From positions 50,297-114,296 of the forward strand of contig JBLXEV010000013.1 in NCBI GenBank assembly GCA_048262715.1: DNA of 64,000 nucleotides. The letters run 5' to 3'. Positions 43,551-50,994 of this stretch are shown in pieces. The notes below the pieces were generated by a model, which had not been told where the DNA came from, did not search any database, and saw only the letters and a list, made by a program, of their open reading frames with translations. Source of the stretch: Albirhodobacter sp048262715 (GTDB lineage: Bacteria; Pseudomonadota; Alphaproteobacteria; Rhodobacterales; Rhodobacteraceae). Positions within the stretch are counted from its first letter, which is position 1; every line of letters starts with the position of its first letter. The position numbers and the translations under genes were made by a program.

Positions 43551-44804
43551 TCAAACCTGCCATTTGGCGAGGGCCGCTGCAAGCTCGGGATGGCGGCTGG
43601 CTTTGTCCGCGAGGGTCTCATCATCGCGCGCGGCCTCCCACGCTTGGCGGATCGCGGCGACGCCGCTGGCTGCCCCCATTGGATGCCCGTGAATCCCGCC
43701 ACCGCCGAGATACATCAGATCCAGTGTGCGCCCCGTGCGGGCATAGGTTTCCACCGCCTGTCCGCCCCATTGACCAGAGCAGACCACAGGCAATGCGCGA
43801 TCGTCTTCCGAGAAGATCGGCGTCATTACATCGCCAAAGCTTTTGACGAAGCTCTCATCCGGCTCCCAATATTTCGCGCGGATGCCGTTGATCTGGAACT
43901 GGTCCACCCCGAGCAAGCGCCAGATCTTCTGATAGGCGCGGAATTCCATCCCAAGGGACGGGTGGCGGGTCAGCACATCCCAGCCGTTGCGATGGGCGTG
44001 CAGGCACAGGCCGGAGCGTTTGCGCAAGAAGGACATGCCGCCAAAGCCGATGGAGTTAATGTTGATCACAGCCGCATTGCCGCCATGCGCCATCACGACA
44101 TCATGGTTGCGCATCATCACATCAGGATCGGCGGAGGAAATGCCGAACGCATACATCACCTTCTTGCCGGTGCGTTGCTCATGCGCGTCGATCACCGGCA
44201 TGATCGCTTTCACCCGCGCTTCGAGCGGCGAATAGCCGGGACTCATCAGCTTCTCATCGTCTTTAATAAAATCGACGCCCGCCGCGCAGAGCTGCGCGAT
44301 CACCTGTGCGGCCTCCTCCGGCAAGAGCCCGAGGGACGGTTTGATGATCGAGGCGATCATTGGCCCTTGGCCGACCCCCATCAGGCGGCGTGATCCTGAA
44401 ATGCCGAATTGCGGGCCGGGGTGGCAGGCCCACTCTTGCGGCAGGTCGATATCCATCACCCGCACCCCGCTGAGGCCGCGCACCGCGAAGACACCGCCGA
44501 TGGCGATGGTCATCAGCGCGGCAATATCTGTGCCGATGGCTTCCATCGGGAAGGCAATGACGACATCGGCGCGATTGTAGGGCCCTTTTTCCTGCCCTGG
44601 CTCTGCGAATGCAGGGGTTTGCGCGGGGGGCAAGGGGGTGATGCTTTCCACCCGTGCTGCGCAGCGCGCTTGCACGGCCGCAGTTTCACCTGGCACTTCG
44701 GTGAACGTGCCCGTCGATTGATCCGAGGCGATTTTCGCGGCCAGCGCCTCGATGCTCCCCGCAGTTTCAAGCCGATAGGTGACGCGGATGGATGTGGTGT
44801 TCAT
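43551..44804 (-). CDS. RuBisCO-like protein, 3-oxo-isoapionate 4-phosphate-acting (OiaX/OiaT type)
   Basis: RuBisCO large-subunit fold of 417 residues. By my own eye alignment these are kept: Lys155 (RuBisCO K175), the carbamate/metal cluster Lys181-Asp183-Glu184 in DFIKDDEK, His271-Arg272 (H294-R295), Lys311 (K334), Ser343 and the GGGG phosphate loop at 367-370. Changed: N123 to Gly104, K177 to Ser157, H327 to Gln304. It is therefore not a CO2-fixing enzyme. With OiaK and ApnO nearby, the expected reaction is decarboxylation of 3-oxo-isoapionate 4-phosphate to L-erythrulose 1-phosphate (OiaX), or its split to 3-phosphoglycerate and glycolate (OiaT); sequence reading cannot settle which. Confidence 0.85.
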   Translation of the reverse strand: MNTTSIRVTYRLETAGSIEALAAKIASDQSTGTFTEVPGETAAVQARCAARVESITPLPPAQTPAFAEPGQEKGPYNRADVVIAFPMEAIGTDIAALMTIAIGGVFAVRGLSGVRVMDIDLPQEWACHPGPQFGISGSRRLMGVGQGPMIASIIKPSLGLLPEEAAQVIAQLCAAGVDFIKDDEKLMSPGYSPLEARVKAIMPVIDAHEQRTGKKVMYAFGISSADPDVMMRNHDVVMAHGGNAAVININSIGFGGMSFLRKRSGLCLHAHRNGWDVLTRHPSLGMEFRAYQKIWRLLGVDQFQINGIRAKYWEPDESFVKSFGDVMTPIFSEDDRALPVVCSGQWGGQAVETYARTGRTLDLMYLGGGGIHGHPMGAASGVAAIRQAWEAARDDETLADKASRHPELAAALAKWQV

Positions 44805-44872
44805 AACGGTTCCCCTCTGCGCGCAAGGCGTAAGACGCGATCTTGCCGATCCTGTTCAGGTAAGCTGTAATA

Positions 44873-44887
44873 CTCATCATACCAGTT
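44873..44887. promoter_or_regulatory. Shared GntR operator candidate, RuBisCO-like gene/GntR promoter
   Basis: CTCATCATACCAGTT, identical to 37873-37887. It lies in the 255-base gap between the RuBisCO-like gene (minus) and the GntR gene (plus), 69 bases upstream of the former. The same 15-mer in the only two divergent promoters of this module argues for one regulator acting on both. Confidence 0.65.
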
Positions 44888-45059
44888 TGCAATCTTTGTT
44901 CTAGTCGCGCGCTGTTGCGGTGAGTTTGCGGCTGTTTTTTAAACATCCCAGCCATTTGGGTGATGCCCCGCAAAGCTCTTACGGGTTTCGATGACGTGAC
45001 AGGTGGTCAACATGTCATATATGTGCCAAGCTGTTAGCTCCCCCATTGGATAATGTCTT

Positions 45060-45797
45060 ATGCCGACAGATCACACGCCCCGCAGTCTTGCAGACCAAGC
45101 GCCTATCGTGCGCCAGAAACTCTCCGATCAGGTCTTTGACCGGCTCTGGGATATGCTGCAATCGGGCGAATTGGCGCCGGGGGATGCGATGCCGTCAGAG
45201 CGCGCTTTGATGGAGCGATTCAATGTCGGGCGACCAGCCGTGCGTGAGGCGCTGCAAACCATGGCGAATAAGGGGCTGATCTCGATTTCGCATGGCGAGC
45301 GGAGCCGTGTGAACAAGCTGACGGCGGGAATCGCGTTTGATCAGGTCGATGATATCGCCAAGCTGTTATTGTCGAGCGAGCCGTCGAACCTCGAACACCT
45401 CAAGCAACTGCGGAAAATTCTGGAAGCGGGAACGGTGCAGATCGCGGCGCAGCTTTGCACGCCGGAGGATATCACCGAGTTGCGCGCGCTGGTCGCGGAT
45501 CAGCGCAGCAAGCTGGGGCAGGATAAGGCCTTCATTCAAGCGGATATCGCCTTCCACCTCGCCATCGCCAAGATCTCGGGGAACCCACTTATTCTCGCGG
45601 TGACGCAGGCGATGCTGTCATGGTTGTTCGAGTATTATAAGCCATTGCTGAAATGGGCGGGACGCGAGCAAACCACCTTGCTTGAGCATGATAAGATCGT
45701 CGATTTCCTCGCCTCGGGGGATGCCGCGGGCGCGATTCAGATGATGGGCGCGCATTTGGGACGATCCGATCCGCTTTACACTGGCGAGGGCCACTAA
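45060..45797 (+). CDS. GntR-family regulator (FadR subfamily) of the D-apionate module
   Basis: Protein of 245 residues. The winged helix at residues 18-85 shows LAPGDAMPSERALMERFNVGRPAVREALQTMANKG (region about 37-71), the FadR-type GntR signature. The helical FCD ligand domain has a metal-binding-type pattern DIAFHLAIAKISGNPL near residue 165. It is divergent from the RuBisCO-like gene with a repeated 15-bp candidate operator, so it is the likely controller of the apionate genes on both sides. Effector presumably an acid sugar or pathway intermediate. Confidence 0.88.
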   Translation: MPTDHTPRSLADQAPIVRQKLSDQVFDRLWDMLQSGELAPGDAMPSERALMERFNVGRPAVREALQTMANKGLISISHGERSRVNKLTAGIAFDQVDDIAKLLLSSEPSNLEHLKQLRKILEAGTVQIAAQLCTPEDITELRALVADQRSKLGQDKAFIQADIAFHLAIAKISGNPLILAVTQAMLSWLFEYYKPLLKWAGREQTTLLEHDKIVDFLASGDAAGAIQMMGAHLGRSDPLYTGEGH

Positions 45798-45811
45798 GGG
45801 GCGGGCGCGGA

Positions 45812-47500
45812 TCAGTGCGCCTCGCCCTTGCGTAGTGGATCGCTCGCCAATGGCTTTTTCGGTGCAGACCGCAGGCGAGATTTGCGCAGTGCGCCGATTT
45901 CTTCCAGCACCGGATAGGCCGCTGTCGCCAGATGCGAATTGATCCGCCGCAAATCGCGCAGAATGTCGAGATGCAGGCTCGAGGTGTCGAGCGTCTCCGG
46001 TAGCCCTTTTTCGATCCGCGTCATATGGCGAGCGCTGGAGTGTTCTTCGATGTCGCGTGCGGACACCTTCGCCGCAACCAATTGCCGCGCGAGATCGATA
46101 TCACGGGTCAGAAACACCGATTGCGCGAGTTGCAGATTGCTGCGGGTGGTCTCGTAGAAGCGCTCCAGCTCGGCCATGCCCTCCGCCGAGAACCGCAGAT
46201 GGCGGGACATGCGTTTCTCTGCGATTTCAGAGAGATAGTGGTCAATGATATCGCCGATATGCTCGATGTTGAGGGCGTAGGACATCACCTCATTGCAGCG
46301 TTTCGCCTCGGCCTCATCCAGCGGTAGCCCCCGCAGCCGCGCGAGATAGAGCTTCACCGCTTGCAGCTTCGCATCCACGGAATCGTCGAGCCGCGCAATG
46401 GCCCGCTTGCCTTCGGGTAGATCACGGCGCATCGCATTGAGGTTGCAATCGAGCATTTCCCCCACCTGATCGCCCATCCGCAGCACTTCGCGCGCAGCCC
46501 CTGCTAGCGCGAGGGAGGGCGTGGTGAGGCTGGAGGGGTCGAGATAGGAGGTTTCGGCCTCGGGATCCGCTGTTTCGGGCAGAATCCGCGCCATCAGCCG
46601 TGCGAGCGGTTCGGTGAGGGGGAGGAACACGCAAAGCAGCGCGAGGTTGAATGCGAGATGCGCAATCAGCGCCAGAGAGTGTTCGGGGGCAACGGCTTGC
46701 AGCGGGGCTGCGAGGGGCCCCGCGAAGATCATCAGGAGCAGGCCGCCAATGCCGCGCACCATGAGGTTTGCCAATGTCAGGCGGGTTGCGGCAACGCCTT
46801 CTTTCAACGTGCCAAGCCACGGCGGAATTGCACCGCCGATATTCGCGCCCGCGACGAAGATCAGCACGAGGAAGGGGGGCACAGCGCCCGCCTGCGCTAG
46901 GAACGAGACGAACAGGACCACTGCGAGGCTAGAGGTGCCCGCGACCGCGAGGCCGATCGCGAAGAGAAGCGCGAAGATCGGCGCGGAGGCGAGGCCCCCC
47001 AAGATCTGGATCATGACCTGCGAATTGCGCAGGGGTTCGGTAATCCCGCCCATGAGTTGCAGGGCGAGCAGCATCAGCCCGAGGCCGAGGAGGGCTTTGC
47101 CGAGGCCGCGCAAAGGTGCAGTACGCGCGCGGATCGAGAAAATCACCCCGATCAGCACGAAGAGCGAGGCAAGCCAGTGAAGATCAAGCGAGAGGATCAG
47201 CGCGGCAAGCGCAGTGCCGACATTGGCCCCCAGCATTACCGCCTGCGCCCGTCCGCCGCCGATCAGGCCGCGCCCCGCGAAGGAGGCGGTGATCACGGCG
47301 GTTGCCGTGCTCGATTGCAGGCTCAAGGTTACCAAGAACCCTGACAGCGTTGCCCGCAAGCGCGTGGAGGTGCCGGCCGAGATCCAACGCCGAAGCGCCG
47401 CACCGAAGCCGGAGAGCACACCTGCCTTGATCAGCCGGAGCCCCCAGATGAGTAATGCCCCTGCGCCGAGCAGGTCGATCAGTCGGATTGTAGACTCCAT
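45812..47500 (-). CDS. Na+/phosphate cotransporter family protein with PhoU-like C-terminal domain
   Basis: Protein of 562 residues. The N-terminal roughly 310 residues are a double Na/Pi-cotransporter repeat with the QSST motif (LSLQSSTATAVITAS) and a second related segment GTSSLAVVLFVSFL. Residues about 340-540 form a helical PhoU-like domain. It moves phosphate with sodium; E. coli YjbB, of the same kind, can export phosphate. The ATG at 47500 is used; the longer frame starts at a TTG with no support. A palindrome and a -10-like TATACT lie just upstream, the same palindrome that precedes the phosphatase and importer operon genes, so it should belong to the LacI regulon. Confidence 0.85.
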   Translation of the reverse strand: MESTIRLIDLLGAGALLIWGLRLIKAGVLSGFGAALRRWISAGTSTRLRATLSGFLVTLSLQSSTATAVITASFAGRGLIGGGRAQAVMLGANVGTALAALILSLDLHWLASLFVLIGVIFSIRARTAPLRGLGKALLGLGLMLLALQLMGGITEPLRNSQVMIQILGGLASAPIFALLFAIGLAVAGTSSLAVVLFVSFLAQAGAVPPFLVLIFVAGANIGGAIPPWLGTLKEGVAATRLTLANLMVRGIGGLLLMIFAGPLAAPLQAVAPEHSLALIAHLAFNLALLCVFLPLTEPLARLMARILPETADPEAETSYLDPSSLTTPSLALAGAAREVLRMGDQVGEMLDCNLNAMRRDLPEGKRAIARLDDSVDAKLQAVKLYLARLRGLPLDEAEAKRCNEVMSYALNIEHIGDIIDHYLSEIAEKRMSRHLRFSAEGMAELERFYETTRSNLQLAQSVFLTRDIDLARQLVAAKVSARDIEEHSSARHMTRIEKGLPETLDTSSLHLDILRDLRRINSHLATAAYPVLEEIGALRKSRLRSAPKKPLASDPLRKGEAH

Positions 47501-47529
47501 GGCTTCGGGCGGCCTTTGCTGGATAGGTA

Positions 47530-47555
47530 TTGCAATGCTGTGCAACGACAGTATA
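47530..47555 (-). promoter_or_regulatory. LacI-type operator and -10 box in front of the Na/Pi transporter gene
   Basis: Palindrome TTGCA-ATGCTG-TGCAA at 47530-47545. On the minus strand TATACT (47555-47550) ends 4 bases before it, so the palindrome would cover the transcription start, a classic repressor position. The same TTGCA-N6-TGCA pattern is seen at 51896-51911 and 59451-59466. Confidence 0.6.
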
Positions 47556-47740
47556 GAACTTTTAAGGAGGCGCAAGCCTTGCCGCTATATATCTGCAATC
47601 ACTGGGTCGACAGGCTTGCATTGCGGGTAAATTGCGCCAGAACGGTAAGGTCCGAACTGTAACGCCGGACCTGTAAACAGAGTGTGTGTGATGCGGGTCT
47701 GTGCGGCCCGTTCACTGGCCGAATATAAGGTGGGATTTCC

Positions 47741-48757
47741 GTGACCAATGCCTCCCCTCCTCGGAACCGTGGTTTTGTGAGCGCCCAAGCGGTCGCGGAG
47801 CGCGCGGGTGTCTCCCGCTCTGCAGTATCGCGTGCCTTTACGGACGGGGCGAGTGTCTCGGAGGAGACACGGATCAAGGTGCTCAAGGCGGCGGAGGAGT
47901 TGGGCTATCACGTCAATCATCTGGCGCGCGGCCTGATCCGTGAGCGCAGCAATATCGTCTCGCTCGTTGTGTCGGAAATCGCCAGCCCGTTCCAATCGCG
48001 CTTGATTGAGGCAATTACGCGGGCGCTGCAGCAAAAGAACCGTGTGGCCTTGGTGATCAACACCAGCGGCAATGATGAAAGCGCCGCGCAGGCCCTGAAA
48101 CAAAGCCTGAATTACCGCGCCGATGCGACCGTGGTTCTTACGGGGACGCCGTCGTCTTCGCTCGTCGATACGTGTCTTTCCAACGGCCAGCATGTGATTT
48201 TGATCAACCGAGGTGAGACGCCCATTGGAGCCGACCGGATCACCGTGAACAACGCCGCGGCTGCGCAGGAGGCGTTTTTGTTGAACCAACGCGCCAATGC
48301 ACAGCGCCATGTTGTTGTCTCCAGCGCCAATCGCACACCAAGCCTCGTGGCCCGCGAAGAGGCTTATGTCGCGGCGGCGCTTGCGGCTGGGGTCGAGGTT
48401 GAGGTGATCGCAGCGGGGCCGACCAGCTACCGATCCGGCCAAGAGGCCGCGCGGCAGGTGTTGGCGCGCTCGAAATCGGCAGATGCGGCATTTTGCGTCA
48501 CGGACCTGCTGGCGCTTGGGTTCATGGATACTGCGCGGCTTGAGTTTGGCCTCGATATTCCGCGCGACTGCTGTGTCATCGGTTTCGATGATATTGATCA
48601 GGGCGGCTGGGATTCTTACGGGCTAACGACCTTCCGCCAACCGGTGAACCAGATTTCTGAATATATCACGCGGCTTTTGGACAATGAGGAAGCGGCGGGC
48701 GAAGGCGTGACCTTCGATGCGCAGCTCGTCTGGCGACGCTCCGTTCGTCCACGCTAA
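47741..48757 (+). CDS. LacI-family transcriptional regulator
   Basis: Protein of 338 residues starting with GTG, preceded by AAGGTGGGA. The N-terminal LacI helix-turn-helix is intact (AQAVAERAGVSRSAVSRAFTDGASVSEETR, residues about 15-44) with the hinge GYHVNHLARGL. The C-terminal part is a sugar-binding-protein-like effector domain (IGFDDIDQGGWDSYGLTTFRQP). It is divergent from the Na/Pi transporter, and its stop overlaps the stop of the convergent phosphoesterase gene by two bases. LacI proteins usually bind sugars, cyclitols or their phosphates, so the inducer may be the released organic part of the imported compound. Confidence 0.88.
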   Translation: MTNASPPRNRGFVSAQAVAERAGVSRSAVSRAFTDGASVSEETRIKVLKAAEELGYHVNHLARGLIRERSNIVSLVVSEIASPFQSRLIEAITRALQQKNRVALVINTSGNDESAAQALKQSLNYRADATVVLTGTPSSSLVDTCLSNGQHVILINRGETPIGADRITVNNAAAAQEAFLLNQRANAQRHVVVSSANRTPSLVAREEAYVAAALAAGVEVEVIAAGPTSYRSGQEAARQVLARSKSADAAFCVTDLLALGFMDTARLEFGLDIPRDCCVIGFDDIDQGGWDSYGLTTFRQPVNQISEYITRLLDNEEAAGEGVTFDAQLVWRRSVRPR

Positions 48758-50307
48758 AGCGCGGCCAGCGTTCCTGTCTGCAAATCTATTCGGAAATGGT
48801 TATCCGGCGCGCCGCTGGCGTGGTTTTTAAGCGTGGTCAACAGGCGGCCTGCGGCCCCTTTGGTGTCGGGTATTTTGAGGTCGCGATACAGTTCCAGACG
48901 CTCCTGCGGGATGTCGGCGAGTGAGCCCGCGCGCTCCAGCAGATAAAGGTCAATCATCGCGGTGACGCCGGAAATATCGCGCGCTTGCGCGCAGGGCGTG
49001 CCGCCTTGCGCTTCGATTAAGGCGTGGATCGTGGCGCTGCGCAGCGCATCTCCGAACCCAGCTTCCCAATCGCGCGGCAGGTAGCGCTCTGTGATCAACT
49101 GGGTGAGGTGCCAGCGCAGAAAACTCTGGTAGTCGGAGGCTTCCGGTAGTTCTGCCCCCGCCATGCGGTAGGCGGCGTGGGCGAGATCATGGCCCGCGAC
49201 ATCGCGCAGGAGATGGGTGGTCACGTCTGCCGTATCTCCATGGAACTGCACCGCTTTCCAGCCTGCCGGATAGGCCACGGTGGAGGGGATCGCGATATTG
49301 ATGAGGGCAGGGGTGTCTGGCGTCGCCAAGCGGCTGGTGCTGCGATTGAGGTGCCAATGCCCGCTGAAATGCAGCCCCATGCCTGTTTCGGCGATCGTGC
49401 GCGCCTGTGCCGCATCGGGCATCCTTCTGCGGGTGCCGCCGGCGTCCATCTGGCCGCTGGCCCCGTTGAGCGCATCAAGCACGGGAAAGTGCGAAAAGGT
49501 GACGAGACGCTTGCCCTGCGCGGTTGCGCGGGCGCAGACATCGGCGATCCAATCGAGCAGCCAGGCCTTGCGCTGCAGCACGGCTGCCCAGCCCTCTGAG
49601 CTGCCATCAACCCAGCCCCCTTTGGAGGAGGCCGGATCGGGCCAATAGACCGAGGCGTCAATCGAGAGGATCCAAAGACCTTCCTCGGGCTCGACGAGAT
49701 AGGAGAGATCGGGTGTTCGCACAGGAGGGGTTGCGTCGATCGTGCCGACGCGCGCGGCCAGTGCGGGATCGCTGCCGAAGGGCGTTTCCCACAACAGATC
49801 CTGCGGCCGCGGCGCATAGCCGAATTCGGCGGCAATCGGGTAGATCTGCGCATAGCTGAGCCGCTGCATCGCGGGGGAGGTATTGGCGCTGCCCTGTGCG
49901 CTGGAGATGGTGAAATCTGTCCCATCAGCGGCGGTGAAACCCTTGGTTTGGGCGAAATCTTTCGTCACCCATTGATCGTGGTTGCCCGGAGTGAGGAAAA
50001 ATCGCATCCCCGCCCGCACCTCATAGTCGCGCAGGATCTCGGCTGCGGTTTGCCAGTTCGACTCTTGCCCGTCGTCGGTCAGATCGCCGACGATCAGCAC
50101 GAGCTTGATCCCCTCTGCCACCATCCCGTTGAGTGCAGCGCGCAGGGCGGGCTCGCTCTCGTTGAACACGCGGGTGGAATGCAGCGTCTCGGGCAGGCTG
50201 CGCAGCAGGGGCGTATCGCCATACCCGTAGGCCTGTGCGGTTCCGGTGGCATGCAGATGCGGATCGGCAAGAATACCGATCCGTCCTTCCCACGGGGCTT
50301 GCGGCAT
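48754..50307 (-). CDS. Cytoplasmic calcineurin-like metallophosphoesterase
   Basis: Protein of 517 residues. Metal motifs in order: LADPHLHATG (residues about 13-22), VGDLTDDGQ (about 73), TPGNHDQW (about 108), FSHFPVLD (about 271) and SGHWHLNRS (about 315). About 170 residues of helical sequence follow the catalytic domain. No signal peptide is visible, so it acts inside the cell. The start overlaps the preceding phosphatase stop (TGATG); a GTG one codon earlier is possible. As the last gene of the importer/phosphatase run it could cleave a phosphodiester or phosphomonoester. The substrate is unknown. Confidence 0.82.
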   Translation of the reverse strand: MPQAPWEGRIGILADPHLHATGTAQAYGYGDTPLLRSLPETLHSTRVFNESEPALRAALNGMVAEGIKLVLIVGDLTDDGQESNWQTAAEILRDYEVRAGMRFFLTPGNHDQWVTKDFAQTKGFTAADGTDFTISSAQGSANTSPAMQRLSYAQIYPIAAEFGYAPRPQDLLWETPFGSDPALAARVGTIDATPPVRTPDLSYLVEPEEGLWILSIDASVYWPDPASSKGGWVDGSSEGWAAVLQRKAWLLDWIADVCARATAQGKRLVTFSHFPVLDALNGASGQMDAGGTRRRMPDAAQARTIAETGMGLHFSGHWHLNRSTSRLATPDTPALINIAIPSTVAYPAGWKAVQFHGDTADVTTHLLRDVAGHDLAHAAYRMAGAELPEASDYQSFLRWHLTQLITERYLPRDWEAGFGDALRSATIHALIEAQGGTPCAQARDISGVTAMIDLYLLERAGSLADIPQERLELYRDLKIPDTKGAAGRLLTTLKNHASGAPDNHFRIDLQTGTLAAL

Positions 50308-50957
50308 CACTGTTCGGCGTCAGCGGGTTGGGCGGCGCGCATCTGTGGCGCGTCATGGCCGATCATGTCGATCCATTTGGATGCCTGCCGCGCGGCCTCT
50401 ACCAGCACAGGCTTCGGCGCTTCGAACCATTCATCGGGGCGCAGCTCGCGCTTTTGTTGAACGTGGCGGATAGCGGCGTCCAATGTCGGGTATTTCTCCG
50501 GCATGGCGCGGTGCAGGAACAGCGCCCCGAGCGAGACAGACCGCGACCGCCCGCCACGGCAATTCAAGAGCACATTGCCTTTGCTGCGATGCGGGTAGCT
50601 CGGGCGGTCGGGGAGTTCCTGCACAAGCGCACTGCGCAGGATGTAATAGCCCGCGAGCATCATCGTTGCGGGATTGCCGTGGCCATCGACGAGGCCGATT
50701 TTATAATAGCGCAGCGCGCCTTGCCCGAAGGTCACAGCCCCCTCGGCGGCTCCGGAAAGATCGCGGGCGGGGCCGTCTTCCGGCACGAGGTTGAAATCGA
50801 GATTGACCGCGCAATTGACGACGGTGGTGATGCCGTGTTCGCGCAGCAACTCCAGATCGGACGCGCCATCGCGGCCCCCGATATAGAGCGAGATCCCGTA
50901 GGGGGTGACGTTCTGTTCAATCAGGCTGATCGGCGGGCGCTCGTATCGGGGGGACAT
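50307..50957 (-). CDS. Cys-x5-Arg (dual-specificity/tyrosine phosphatase-like) phosphatase
   Basis: Protein of 216 residues. The active-site loop is NCRGGRSRS (Cys-x5-Arg), and a possible general acid Asp lies in GLVDGHGNP upstream of it. The usual His before the catalytic Cys is replaced by Asn, which should change the pKa of the cysteine but is known in some members. The loop is rich in arginine, a feature suiting highly charged substrates such as inositol phosphates; that reading is inference. AAGGAG precedes the ATG. It sits between an inositol-phosphatase-family gene and a phosphoesterase, all in one direction. Confidence 0.75.
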   Translation of the reverse strand: MSPRYERPPISLIEQNVTPYGISLYIGGRDGASDLELLREHGITTVVNCAVNLDFNLVPEDGPARDLSGAAEGAVTFGQGALRYYKIGLVDGHGNPATMMLAGYYILRSALVQELPDRPSYPHRSKGNVLLNCRGGRSRSVSLGALFLHRAMPEKYPTLDAAIRHVQQKRELRPDEWFEAPKPVLVEAARQASKWIDMIGHDAPQMRAAQPADAEQ

Positions 50958-50994
50958 CTGTTTTCTCCTTGAACGTTAGACAGCTTGGGTGTCT

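Noticed and set aside
43551..44804. True RuBisCO large subunit (carbon fixation)
   Set aside because: Several catalytic residues are changed, there is no small subunit or phosphoribulokinase nearby, and the neighbours are acid-sugar catabolic genes.
45798..45840. GC-rich imperfect stem at the GntR / Na-Pi convergent end as a terminator
   Set aside because: It has a bulge and no T-run; it lies partly in coding sequence.
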